Shown piece by piece: positions 21,718-32,697 of a stretch of DNA of 64,000 bases. Location of the stretch: positions 32,538 to 96,537 of the forward strand of contig BLJB01000371.1 in NCBI GenBank assembly GCA_013423325.1. The letters are read 5' to 3'. Positions within the stretch are counted from its first letter, which is position 1. Every line of letters starts with the position of its first letter. A model generated the notes under the pieces. The model did no database searches. It had not been told where the DNA came from and saw only the letters and a list, made by a program, of their open reading frames with translations. Both the position numbers and the translations under genes were made by a program. This DNA is from Usnea hakonensis. Its lineage: Eukaryota; Ascomycota; Lecanoromycetes; Lecanorales; Parmeliaceae.

Positions 21718-22644
21718 ATGCAAACGGGAACACCCCCTCCTCATGAAGCCAGTGACGTCGAAGCGGAAACCATCGACCCACAAATGCCCATCTGTACCGG
21801 CTATCTAGACAACACTTTGGCCATCTTTCAATCCAACAATCATCCTTTCGTTCTAATCAGCACTCTGGCCTTGACATGGAGTGGAGTAAACGTCATGGGC
21901 CAACCTGAGATTGACGTTCTCGTACGCTCGTCACAATTGGAAGCTATCGTCAAGGACCTCGTCGCTTCTGGTGAGTGGAAACTCACGAAGAACCGCGCTG
22001 CTGAAGGCGAGCATTACGATAAAAGTATGGTCAATTACACCCCGATCCGCGATATATGGTTGAAATCCTGTTACGAAGACCCGTGGTTTACCCATCTTCG
22101 ACTTTGGCCGGAAGGACTCTACAAGCTCTCAGTCGAGTGTAGGAAGATTGAAGTCCACGACATTCTGAACACCTCATATGTATTAGTACAAGAAGAATGG
22201 TATCCCGATCCTTACCAGAGATTCGGACCACCGCGCCTATCCAAGAAATCGAAGTACCCAATGCCACGACTGCAATTTCGAGCTAAGTTCTTACGCATGG
22301 GCATCCCAATCTTCGTTCCAGACATCGAGGATCATCTAAATGCAACTCTCGATCAACGGAGGGCGGAGATAGAGAGTGGACTCGCGATTGGTAGCGCTCC
22401 ACAATACCAGATACGTAATTTCATCAGGTATCTGTATCTTGACTGGGCGCCAAATCGGGAATGGATATTGCAAAGGGTTCATAAACGGAATCAAGAGTTG
22501 ATGATATTCAGCCTTGCGCGATATCGAAGGAAGCTGTTGATTTTGTGGGACCCCGTTCTTAAAACGTGGGTTTTTAACAAGCTGCCGTGGGAATTGAGTA
22601 TTGCGCCGGAGCATTTGACCCTGACAGGTAGTGACAACTCCTAA
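21718..22644 (+). CDS. Orphan fungal protein, possible nucleotidyltransferase fold
   Basis: Intronless frame of 308 residues from the ATG at 21718; an upstream in-frame start at 21625 would add 31 residues rich in Leu/Thr and looks like leader. Codon use is balanced and the protein is acidic at the start (PPPHEASDVEAETID), then globular. The segment HPFVLISTLALTWSGVNVMGQPEIDVLVR followed by LEAIVKDLVASGEW recalls the helix, G-x-x and [DE]-x-[DE] arrangement of minimal nucleotidyltransferases, but only one acidic pair is visible, so this is a weak inference. The rest (DPWFTHLRLWPEGLYKLSVECRKIEVHDI, LYLDWAPNREW) is typical of expanded lineage-specific fungal proteins. It stands alone between A+T-rich flanks. 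Confidence 0.6.
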   Translation: MQTGTPPPHEASDVEAETIDPQMPICTGYLDNTLAIFQSNNHPFVLISTLALTWSGVNVMGQPEIDVLVRSSQLEAIVKDLVASGEWKLTKNRAAEGEHYDKSMVNYTPIRDIWLKSCYEDPWFTHLRLWPEGLYKLSVECRKIEVHDILNTSYVLVQEEWYPDPYQRFGPPRLSKKSKYPMPRLQFRAKFLRMGIPIFVPDIEDHLNATLDQRRAEIESGLAIGSAPQYQIRNFIRYLYLDWAPNREWILQRVHKRNQELMIFSLARYRRKLLILWDPVLKTWVFNKLPWELSIAPEHLTLTGSDNS

Positions 22645-24422
22645 CCAGCAATTCCATCTCTCCCGCACAGACGCCGATCCTCCTCATTGGCCGCACGTAG
22701 TGTATCACCTCATCTCTCGTCTCCTTCCTGTTGGTCCACCATGGTGAAATCTTTTGCTTGGTAGAATATCAATCCCGTCTCAATGATATTCTTCCGCATC
22801 CAGTAAACGACTACCCTGCATGTTAAGGACTGCGGGGTTGTGGATGCTTTGCAGACGGATCAGCTCTTTCAAAGGGAGTGACTGAACATTGCTATTAAGC
22901 TGACTGCATTCGAGCATAGAACAAAAATACTGGTCTAGTCTGGTTTGAAAAGGCGGTATACACTCAATGGGATTTGGGTACGGAGCGGGAGCGGAGATAT
23001 GGGGCATGGTTCAGGGGGAGAGATCGCATATTGCCGAGTGGGTGTAAATGAAATATGAAAATCTCAGCTTGTCACAACTCTCAAGCTCCCTTCCCCATGA
23101 TGTTCAGCTGGTACAATTACGCCGCAAAGATCAGCGCGGTCATCGGATGCGAAAAATCATTACTGAGAGTAGTATGGCTGCCATCCTGAATTTTGGAGAT
23201 TCTGCGTCTTGCATCAATACCAAAGTCCAGAGATTCGGCATCTTCAACGCATTCTTTCCTGCGTCAAGAGCTATTGGTGCCACAATGTCGCTGAATGTGC
23301 ATGAACAATCTTCTGTATGTGTTATTACGCGATACTCCGGGACAAAACGAATGACGGGTCGAGATTTTCGTGCGGTCAATGGATAACAGTCATATTTGAG
23401 TATTTTGTAGATGACAGTGAAATGCCTGCATACCTTATTGTTACGCCGCACTGATTCGAATCATAGGCGGGCTTGTTGGTGGGGGTCTGTATTTTTTTGG
23501 TCTCTTGACGAAAGCTCTCACTGTCAGTGAAATGAGGACATAAATGTCGATTTAATGAATCAGACGAATACTTTTAAAAATTTCCATCATATAGCTATAT
23601 ATGTAGACTAGGAATCGCCCTCGAGAACGAACCGAGACCGACATACTACTAGTATACGGTATACTATCGCGCTTGAATGCGGATGAGGTGATGACTGTAT
23701 ACCGAGATAATCTCAAGACGTTGGTCGGCTTGGGAACAGAATTTTCTATAAAGAAGAGCTGGCTTTGACGCAAAGTGAGAAGATGCGGTCCACGCCCAAG
23801 ATTTTATAAACGGACAGAGGCTAGAGATAGGAAAATTCCCAGGCCTTACACCGGAATGCGAGGAAGCAGCAACCTAACAGTGTCTGAGTAACTGAATAAG
23901 GTAGGGTGAGAGGGATATGATACAAAATGGTAAGCAGCCTAACCGTGTTTGAGGAGCTAAATAAGGTACGGTGAGATGGGTATAATACAAAATGGTATCT
24001 ACGCTGTAAGAACGGCTGTGGCTTTTTGGTAGCCTTGTATTAAAGCGGTCAAGACGGGAACCAGGTCCCACTTACAGTCAAGTCTCCGCTCCGAATTTCT
24101 GCACGAGCGATGTCCTGCATGACGCATGAAGCTTACGTTACCCTGCAGTGCATCATCCGCAATTCACTCGATTGAGTTCCGATACTGTAGATCCCAACCT
24201 AGTACTTGCTACAGCAGATAGGATACGATCAATTAGGATATGGAAAGGATCCATAAACGGTAGCACTATTGAATGCTGTCCGCCAACGCTTAGCAAATTT
24301 CATGGCTCAGCTGCAGATATCCCGAAAATTATTGCGTCTTGGATCACAGAAGACGGCGCAGACAATGATTCTCAGTGATTTTAAAAGTTGGATGGAGGAA
24401 AGACATATGACACCGCTTCGCG
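22645..24422. other. Intergenic region, no gene recognised
   Basis: About 1.8 kb containing only short open frames without domains (for example 23048-23386 on plus and 22780-23007 on minus). It holds an imperfect tandem duplication at 23864-23996 and, at its end, the promoter of the ribonuclease gene. Confidence 0.45.
23864..23996. repeat. Imperfect tandem duplication, two units of 65-68 bp
   Basis: Unit 1 (23864-23931) and unit 2 (23932-23996) both start AAGCAGC, contain CTAA(C/A), GAATAAGGTA or AAATAAGGTA and GGTGAGA, and end GATACAAAATGGT or AATACAAAATGGT, with scattered substitutions and a small indel. Confidence 0.75.
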
Positions 24423-24430
24423 TATAAAAG
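24423..24430 (+). promoter_or_regulatory. TATA box of ribonuclease gene
   Basis: TATAAAAG, 106 bases upstream of the first ATG of the ribonuclease gene. The spacing fits a TATA-driven fungal promoter with a leader of about 75-80 nt. Confidence 0.6.
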
Positions 24431-24535
24431 AGCATTCTCCCACCCCAGGACTGTGAATCTTCCATCAGAACGAACTGTATCCATTCGCTCCACCACAACG
24501 ACACAAACACCTCTGGACCATTCAACCTTACTTCT

Positions 24536-25285
24536 ATGAAAACTCTGGATCCTTCTTGCCTGTCCATCATGCAGCTTATCAATGCCCTTCAGATTGCCCT
24601 CCTGATTGCCTCCCAAGCCAGTGCCATCCCATTCAATGGGTCAGAGCCTCGGTATCCGAATTCTACCCACCCGGTTACCTCCCAAGCGAGTGCCATCCCA
24701 ATCAACGGGTCAGAGACTCAGGCTCCGAGTTCTACGATTACGTCGGTTCCGGGGGTCACTCCAGTGCGTGTCACTCCAAAGCGTGTCAGATGTGGCAGTA
24801 AGCTCGACTTTGGATCCATACGAGAAATTCTCTGGCACATGGCGCTGACGTTTCTCACCCAGCTAATAAATACACCTCTGCACTTGTCCAATCTGCCTTT
24901 AATGCATTGACAAGCCGTGGGGCAGGGCCAACGCCGACACCGGGTACGATACCATTCACCGTTATCCTCGCAAAGAAAGGTGGTCCAAGGCTGATTGAAT
25001 GATTGTTCTCTCATAGTGGGAGGATATCCCCATTATTACGGTGCTTCGGACATAAACGTTGCGATGGCGCTCGACAGAATTGCTGGGTGCCAGACTGGAC
25101 AGCGGTTTTCTCAGTACTATGAGTTCCCTCTCAAGGACCCTGTCTACAGCGGCGGTTCGGCGGGTCCGAACCGTGTGGTTGCTCTGACCCAAAGGCCAGT
25201 CGTTCAGAACTTTACTTATTGTTTGGCCATGACGCATACTGGTGCACCATCACAAAATGAGTTCGTTACTTGTAGTACCTATTAA
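24536..25285 (+). CDS. Secreted guanyl-specific ribonuclease (T1/N1 family)
   Basis: Cleaves RNA after guanosine. Three exons (24536-24797, 24863-24943, 25017-25285; introns 65 and 73 nt, GT-AG) give 203 residues. The second Met at 24569 is a likely real start, because it begins a good signal peptide (MQLINALQIALLIASQASA). After splicing, the T1 landmarks appear in order: CGTNKYTS; YPHYYG (first catalytic His); YYEFPL (catalytic Glu); YSGGSAGPNRVV (catalytic Arg); THTGAPSQNEFVTC (second His, with the closing Cys). Before the enzyme domain lies a Thr/Ser/Pro-rich propeptide with two copies of an SQASAIPxNGSE unit. The spliced sequence matches the T1 pattern closely, so both introns are well supported. 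Such enzymes are secreted for nutrition, and some act on host or competitor RNA. Confidence 0.88.
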
Positions 25286-26030
25286 AGCCGAAGCGGATAC
25301 GGGTCGAAGAGCCCCTTCAAGACAGGCTTGAGCGAAGCGTGGAAATCATTACGAAGACGATGACGATGAATGCTTTTTTTCTCTCTCCTTTTCAAATACA
25401 CGGCTCGCCAGCTCGGAAGCAGTTGTTGCAGACAAAAATCTCGTTGGGACTGATCGGGCGTTGAAAGGGTTGGTTTTTCCAAGGCGCGAGGGTTGAAAAT
25501 TTGAAGATAGATCATGCAATAGACGAATGGATTTGTTTTTTCTTCTCCTTGGTGATGCGCAGACAGTGAGGCCCATGCACGACGACCAATGCATAAGTGG
25601 CTTACTGTAGACAGATGATTTGGCCCATCCAACATCGGGGAACCGGTTTCCGAGCACACTCACCCGAAGTGGTTCCTCGGCGCTAGAGGGCTCTCATGTC
25701 TAAATACATAAACGTCGAGTAGGAAGACGTTGAGCACTGATTTGTAATAAGAATGTAGCTTCTGCTGATGCTTGTATTTTTCATGAGATACGTTCTGAAT
25801 GATGAAAACTAATATAAAATAATTATTAACTACTATAGATAGCTAGTATTATATTTAGATAAATAACGTCCTTATTAGATAGTAATACCTTTAATAAAAA
25901 TCGCTCTTTATCGATATCAGATGAAAATCGCTCTTTGTCGACATCGGATGAAAAAGCTAAAAAATTGAGACATACCTACTTAGATCATTCTAGAACCAAA
26001 ATTCTCTGTTGTTAGAGCAAAATTACGATC
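25286..26030. other. Intergenic region with decayed repeat
   Basis: About 745 bp between the ribonuclease gene and the tRNA. From about 25790 it becomes A+T-rich and carries the second copy of the dispersed repeat. Overlapping short minus-strand frames at 25282-25663 have no family signal. Confidence 0.45.
25873..25957. repeat. Dispersed repeat fragment, copy 2, with internal duplication
   Basis: Matches 20990-21050. Here the ATCGCTCTTT unit occurs twice in tandem (near 25899 and 25927). Differences from copy 1 are mostly transitions, compatible with RIP. Confidence 0.5.
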
Positions 26031-26184
26031 GGCCGTGTGGCCTAATGGTTAAGGTTAGCCAGCACCTGCACCCCACCTCCGTAGCCTTCCATCCAAGCTC
26101 AAAATGTTATCTCTAGGCGTCGGTTTTCGGCAGCGACGGCAGCGAAGACACCGAAGAGTGTGCGTTCGAATCGCACCATGGTCG
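26031..26184 (+). tRNA. tRNA-Arg (anticodon TCG) with canonical intron plus 63-nt D-stem insertion
   Basis: The acceptor stem 26031-26037 pairs fully with 26177-26183 (two G:U), with discriminator G at 26184. The A box TGGCCTAATGG and B box GTTCGAATC are intact. Anticodon stem TCGGT (26120-26124) pairs with ACCGA (26150-26154); the loop is TT-TCG-G...C, with anticodon TCG at 26127-26129. An 18-nt intron at the canonical position, one base after the anticodon, is 26131-26148. T stem GTGCG/CGCAC is perfect. An additional 63-nt block, 26054-26116, starts GTTAG and ends CTCTAG, and lies between positions 23 and 24 of the D stem. Removing both blocks leaves exactly 73 nt and restores the G10-C25 pair. 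The gene may be functional with unusual processing, or it may be a recent insertion mutant. Confidence 0.82.
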
Positions 26185-26195
26185 ATGATTCGATA

Positions 26196-26203
26196 TTTTT
26201 TTT
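26196..26203 (+). terminator. RNA polymerase III terminator (T8)
   Basis: Eight consecutive T residues starting 12 bases after the tRNA discriminator base; a second T-run follows at about 26218. This fits termination of the tRNA-Arg transcript. Confidence 0.75.
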
Positions 26204-26977
26204 CTGGGTTGATCTGTTTTTTTTATTTTCGGATTTGAAGGAAGATAGATAGTATAGATGGTCACAGCTTCATCGGGGCATGGCGCTGGCAGCGGATGAG
26301 AGACATGTTTGGTTCTTATTAGGGTCGGGCCTCTGCTTGCATTTGGCGGTGGTCCCTCCCGCCAGTGGTTTTGCAAAAAACGGTAGCTCGCCCCCGTTTG
26401 TATGAATCAATTTCGACCCTCGTCTGCCGTGAAACGGCTGATCCAAAGATTCGGATTCGGTAAACCGTACTACTTGCCGCCCAATCGACGCAAGACATAC
26501 CGCGAATTATAATATTCAAAGATGTACAACGTCATGATACCAGCAATAACGTTACCTGAGTACAGTCTCCGCACTCCATGCGGTGATCGAAGCCTTACAT
26601 AGTCTATGATCTACCTTAGATTCATGGGACAAGACGACTGAGCCGTGCGTTCTACGTCATTTTGACCTCCTTGTGGTGTGTGCGCGACCGGCTTGCGGGC
26701 TCATGGAGAGTCTCGCCTCGGAAACTGATTGACTCTTATACAGTTGAGCATCTGGCCCGGGCGATCAACATGCAGGATGGGGAGCGGAAGAGGCCGTACC
26801 GATTGCAATGAAATCATCAGCCAACAGTAACTCTGGCGTGCTCCGGGATGATTTTCTGGCAGTTTCCCAAACATGCAAATAATGCGGTCCGCGCACTGGG
26901 CTCCTCTAAAATCTCCGATTCGCATCGTTGTGCTTCCGACTTGCTTTTTCATTACTTGGTATCCAAGCAGCTCAGTC
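26204..26977. other. Intergenic region, no gene recognised
   Basis: About 770 bp between the tRNA gene and the second rhodopsin-like gene. Only short frames are present. Confidence 0.4.
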
Positions 26978-28262
26978 ATGGCCAATATCGACCCGCAGGG
27001 TGAAGATATCGTCCGCCTTTCGGGCGCCATGATCGCCTTAACAGGTCTGGCTATCGTTTTACGATTGATAACGAGAGTGATATCCGAAGCGCCCCTCGGT
27101 GCCGATGACTGGTGGGCAGTCGCAAGTCTGGTGTGCTACTACATCTATATAAGTCTACAAATTTGGCGTAGGGTCTACCCAGCGTTCACCTATCTTCTCT
27201 AATCGCTTGTAGTCGTGGTGCGCGTCGGAACCGGACCTTCTCTGACAGCCTTACCGTACCCTGAGTTGACAAAAGCGTTCAAGGTAGCTATATAAGATTA
27301 TGAGTGAGCCAGCTAAGAGTCAGGAAGTAACCAGGAGCTGCAGATTCAATATATCGTTATACCTTTATCTATCACGACCACTGCATGCGCAAAGATATCA
27401 ATATTATGCCTTTACCGCCGAATCTTCCCAACAGCTTCATTTAAAGCTCGCAGCTTGGTTCTGCTGCTACTTGTCATAGCTTATTGGATTTCCGCAGCCG
27501 TTGGCTCCATCGCACAGTGTATACCAGCCCGCGCCGCCTATGATAAATTGGTCCCTGGCAAATGTATCAACTTCGCGGCTTTCTTTCTCGGCGAGGAGCT
27601 ATTCAACTGCCTCCTAGATATCATCATCTTGTGTCTCCCCCTTACCGTGATCCGAAAGCTCCATATGCCAAGGCAGCGGAAGATCCAGCTGGGCTTAATA
27701 TTTCTCCTAGGAGCACTGTAAGCGGCAGAATCCACTAGCATGATAAATACCCACAGTGAGGAACAGAGCTAATAGTGGCAGGGTTTTAATTGCAGGCATT
27801 ATACGTATGGCTGTTATTTACAGAGCCGGCTCTAAGAATCGTACAGTATCCCAACCGGTGCGGAAATAATATGCTAATCTAGATACAGTCAACAACGTTG
27901 GAGACGCCGTCTGGGCGACAATAGAGAACGGCTTCGCGCTAATCTGTGCATGCATGCCAACGTACGGGCCGCTCCTGTCCAAAGCGCAGACAATGCTTCT
28001 CTCCACGAGTACATGGTACTCTTCGCTCCTGAGCAGTACTCGGACTGGAAGCGGAACGCACGCGAAGCCGAATGGAGTCTCGGGGAGCGCACACGCCAAC
28101 GACGCTGTGGGCAGAGAATGTTATAATCAAATCCATGATGAGACACAAGATCATCTCCCGCTTACTGAGTTCACCAGGGCCGGCGGAGGGGACGATATAG
28201 TCGCCGGAAACGACTACCCACTTGACAGAATCAGGGTCGATCGCACGCTGGAGGTTTTCTGA
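26978..28262 (+). CDS. Fungal rhodopsin-like seven-helix integral membrane protein, second copy
   Basis: Probable exons: 26978-27167, 27213-27283, 27344-27717, 27782-27840 and 27889-28262, about 355 residues. It belongs to the same family as the gene at 4865 but is clearly diverged: LGADDWWAVASL matches the DDW signature; IPLSITTTACAKISILCLYRRIF is the family helix 3; CIPARAAYDKLVPGKCI is the Cys-containing loop; NCLLDIIILCLPLTVIRKLHMPRQRKIQLGLIFLLG and ENGFALICACMPTYGPLL are the last helices. The first intron is uncertain: the donor may be at 27168 (45-nt intron) or 27153 (60 nt, weaker GTCTAC donor); both keep frame. Introns 3 and 4 are 64 and 48 nt. The tail is short and Ser/Gly-rich. It lies next to A+T-rich repeat relics, suggesting an unstable neighbourhood. 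Confidence 0.75.
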
Positions 28263-29656
28263 GACGAATTACACAATTTGATGGTATACAACGAAGGTCC
28301 TACAGATTATCTTACATAGCGGAAACCTTATACATACTATAAAATATCGATTCGTCAAAAAGTACGTAGAAACAAAAAATCATAATCTATTACTTATTCT
28401 TAATAATCCGCTCTTTCTTTAATTCTTTAGATAAAGACGGAGTGAGATAGAAGATATAGATCAGCTTCAATTCGTTGGGGTCATTCGAGATAGCTGATTT
28501 ATGATTCCAATTGGCGACCGTGGCCTCATGGTCTTTCCTTGGTATTTGAATGTCGTTGTTTAAAACTGCTATCCTGTCAAGATGTCTCTGCATATCCGGT
28601 CCATGAAGTTGATCAAACAATTGCGATGCTTTGAAAACGTGACCCAATTGTTCGAGTTCCTCAGAAAGTTCTTCCATGCAGCCATGTAGACGTGCAAAGA
28701 GCATACCAGTGAGGTCCGTTCTTCATTTCCCAACCCTCACTTTCCAAGAATCCCAGAGTCCAGCCGAGGCTTTCGACTCCGACTTTTTCGACTTTCAGGC
28801 GGACGCATACTTGATTAGTCTCCATGGGCACAAAAGTCAATGCCTCTTTCATTCCCCGGGCGACTGACCGGAAGCAAGAGGCAACATGTCCAAACTTTGC
28901 TTTTTGCAGCCAGAGAGGTGATACCACCGAGAAGGTAGCTTGCCGAATCTGGCCGTTTCTCAACGTTCACAACAAGGACATTTCGTGACAGATCTAGGAT
29001 AGTGTCTGCCGACGCCCGGGGAATACGTCCACTGCGAGATATGATCTTCGACCTCTTCAAGTTGAGTGAGCTTTCAGCTGTGGCATGACCAATTCTGTCA
29101 GTGGTTGTAGGGACTTCCAGACGTCAGGGTTTTCCTTATATGCTTTCGCGGTAGGAAGAGCAGGTATTCGGTCCTACTCCTTCTCCCCCTTCCTTTGTGG
29201 ACGGCGATATATGAGACTAAATTAATAGACCCCGCAAATCCGTTTAGCTACATAATGGAGTTACATAAATTTGATTATTTATAACTAGACTCCATCTTTT
29301 CTATAGAAGTCTATAGTCGGATTTCTTTTTTCTAGCTTCTTATATCGGAATAAACTTAGCTACCTCGTTGTCACGGTACGGCCCGGGGTGAACAGGTTTA
29401 CCCGTCGGTTACTGTTGTACAAGTCACTCAAATTATAAATTCAGCATGCTACAATCGTACGAGCCAAGACGAACACACCTATTCGCCGTGGCGAGTCATA
29501 GATCTCCTCTGCCATGTGAGCCAAGACAATATTGTAATCATCGTCAATGGAAGTGAGATCGCCCAATAGATATCCAGATCTTCTCAGAGACCATCGATAA
29601 TATCAGACATCCTCCTAACTTTTTATCGGTACATCAAGTGAAACGGTTTATTGGAT
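28263..29656. other. A+T-rich intergenic region with possible decayed gene
   Basis: About 1.4 kb. A+T-rich stretches lie at 28290-28400 and 29215-29370. Between them, three overlapping minus-strand frames in different phases (28390-28704, 28661-28963, 28815-29060) read like pieces of one protein (Leu/Glu-rich amphipathic segment MEELSEELEQLGHVFKASQLFDQL). They could be a frame-disrupted relic, but no family is recognised. Confidence 0.35.
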
Positions 29657-32327
29657 ATGGAATATAAATGGCCTCAGCCAATCGCCCTGCAGCCGACCAC
29701 AGACCCTAACCAGACGGTCAAGCTTCATTGTCTGTGTCCGGCTTGTCAGCAATTGGCCGATGAGATCCGCAGATTGGTATCTGATGCGCACCATAGCGTG
29801 CCACGTGAGACTTTCAATCGAAGTTATACGACGGAGCGTAAGCACCACCGATCTATTCTCGGGCTCGAAGCCTCCTCCAAGAGTGGGTGTCATTTATGTA
29901 GTATTCTGTGGGCTCGGCTGCAGGCCGAGACATCAGAATTGGAGTCTCTGAGGCTGCTAGAGTCACACCTTCAGGCTGCGTCTATGAGAAATCAAGACAA
30001 GGTGCCGCATAGCTACGCGCTTAGACTATCTAGGAGTTCACCTCACGCCGAACCCGTATGCCTCTCTCTCTATCATCCCCCAAAATATCATGAATTTTGT
30101 GGGTCCGAAGAACTCTCTTCCTTCCTAGAGACTTGCCCTTCAAACAAGGATCTTGTGGACGCGTGTACGATTGAAATGTTTACAATCGAATGTCTGTGCA
30201 CATTCTTTATAGATCGACAAGCTTTTCAATGCTGACGTTCACTTAGCTGAAGATTTTCCTCAGCATGAAGATTCTGCAACGGTGTCCACTGCATCAGACT
30301 CCTCCTTTTCTCTAGCTTCAGGCTGGTTGCATGATTGCCTGGGTGGTCACAGACTTTGTAATCAACATGCAGACGCCAATTTCCCACCACCAACACGTGT
30401 CATCGACATAAGTCTCCAGGACGGAAACATCTTTCCTCGCCTTTACTTAACTTCTAGTCAGGATCTGAACATGAAGTATATGGCCCTCAGTCACTGTTGG
30501 GGTCAGACAAAGATGTTACTCTTGGAGAAACACATGCTCAAAACTATGACCAACGGGATCGACTGGTCGCGGCTGCCGAGAACTTTTCAACATGCGATGA
30601 TTGTTACACGGCGGCTGGGTTTTCGTTACCTCTGGATAGATTCTCTCTGTATCATCCAAGACTCCCAAGAAGACTGGATTAGGGAATCCGAGGCCATGCA
30701 GAATGTCTACGCTAATTGCGTTGTCACGATCGCGGCATCTTGGGGAGAGGACGGTAGTACAGGGCTTTTCGTGGAAAGAAATCCACTCGATCAGCAACCG
30801 TGTAGAGTCTTTAGGAATACCAGTACTGGATTTTACCTTCAACCGGGTATTACAGGCGTCGCCAGGAGTGAAGCAGATGTCAATCTTGGAAGCCTTGAGA
30901 AGAGAGCTTGGGCTGTTCAAGAACGGTTTCTTCCGGCAAGGCGACTGTCCTACAAGTCTTTCGAATTGCAATGGAACTGTCTTGAGAGCCAGGGAAGTGA
31001 AACGTGGCCGACGGGGCTTAGAAAGCGAGCGGAAGTATTAAAAAGTGAAGACAAAGGAGAGTATTTCCGGTACGAGCTGAAAAATACCGCTTTCCGCCAA
31101 ATCAGTCTTTTGAGAGCGCACTCGGGAAGGTCGAACCTGGAATATCTGAAGGAATTCTATCATCATTGGAATGACCTCCTTGATACATACACCGGAGCCC
31201 AGCTGACATACCAGAGCGACCTCTTTGTAGCTTTTTCTGGCATCACGAAAAGGATTGAAAAGCGGACCCGTCTTACCAGTGTGTTCGGGATATGGAAAGA
31301 GTTTTTACCCCTAGATCTTCTCTGGCATCGCGCCCCAGAATCTAAAGTCACCACCAGCCATAGATCTCCCCTTTGCCCCACCTGGTCCTGGGGGTCCTTG
31401 GTAGGCATGAAAACGCGCATGATTTTCCAGCCTGAAGACCTTGACATAGATCAATGGGGCAAGGAAGTCTCAGAGCCCATCAAAACTGACGTTATATCTC
31501 TTGAGCAGCCTACGGCATCATCTGAGAGCCATATGAGGATAACTCTCGAGGGACCTTTTTTCTGCGCCAAGGTCACGCCGTCAAGCTATTCCCATTACAG
31601 TCATATCTTCTCCCCCTCATTGGAAGGCGTAGGGCAAAATAGAGCTTATTTTGACTTAAAGCACGACCATAAGTCTGACGAATCTGTCTTCTGTCTGTTA
31701 ATATTGGAGCGACAGAAGCGTGACCTTGCTTCCATAGGCGTAATAAGGCTTGGTCTAATCTTGGCTCGTTCCGATTGTGCGAAGGAGGAGTACATTCGAA
31801 TCGGTGTCTGGGTTCAGTCGGTATATACAGAAGATGAGGTAGAGAGGTACGGGCTCCCACGCAAGGACCATCCTCTTCTGTGTCCGCTCGAATCTATTCC
31901 CATTCTCTCCAAATTCACAATCACAAGAAAGCCCATGAATCCAGGCCGACTTTATCTCTTATCCTTCTCTTCTCTTAACATCAGTTCTGTTTCCTCTGGG
32001 CTTCAAATGTCCAAATTAAGAAATACTCATCCAACGCTTCCATTAGCTTTCAAGCCTATTTTTCATCGCACCAGCCATGAGCCATGCCTACACTCCGATA
32101 CCTCACCACCGGCACGGCTATTTGTTGCCCTCGACCAGTGCACCGCCCCAGACTGTTTCCCGTTGGCATCGGACGAATCAAAGGCATTGATCTTCAAAGA
32201 TTTCGTCCCCATTACTAACTTCTCCCTGGGCATACAACCACGGGAGAGTCTTACTCCCTCTTTCCATAATGGGAAAAAAAAGAAAAGACTATATCTTACC
32301 CTCTCTCCCCCCCCTCCCTCTAGATAA
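29657..32327 (+). CDS. HET-domain protein (heterokaryon incompatibility type)
   Basis: Two exons, 29657-30191 and 30247-32327, joined over a 55-nt intron, give about 871 residues. The N-terminal part carries CLCPACQQLADEIRRL and a CHLCSILW motif often found before HET domains. The HET core follows: MKYMALSHCWGQTK; GFRYLWIDSLCIIQDSQEDWIRESEAMQNVYANCVVTIAAS; then RAWAVQERFLPARRLSY and PTWSWGSL. HET proteins trigger cell death when incompatible hyphae fuse, though most paralogues are uncharacterised. The last 100 or so residues become Ser/Pro-rich and end in a GKKKKR stretch beside a low-complexity region, so the true C-terminus may lie earlier behind an unseen intron. Confidence 0.83.
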
Positions 32328-32634
32328 GTTCTATAATACTCACATCCACACCACCCCTCAATCCCCTACCAACCCCTACCAATCCCCACCATACCCCCTC
32401 ACTCAACCGTTGATCCTCCCCCATCTCCCTCACACTCCCCCCTCTCGCCATCCCACATCCCACACTTCCATCTCCGATTGGGAAGAAAGACAGCAGCGAC
32501 GACCCCAATAACGATCAGGGAACAGCCACTATTCACAGCGATGCAAGCTTCCTATTTTCACAGGGCGATGTGTTCACCGAGTTTGGGAGGGCAAGATCTT
32601 GATGTGGAAGGACAGTGAGGGAGGGTGGGGGCGT

Positions 32635-32697
<63 letters not shown>

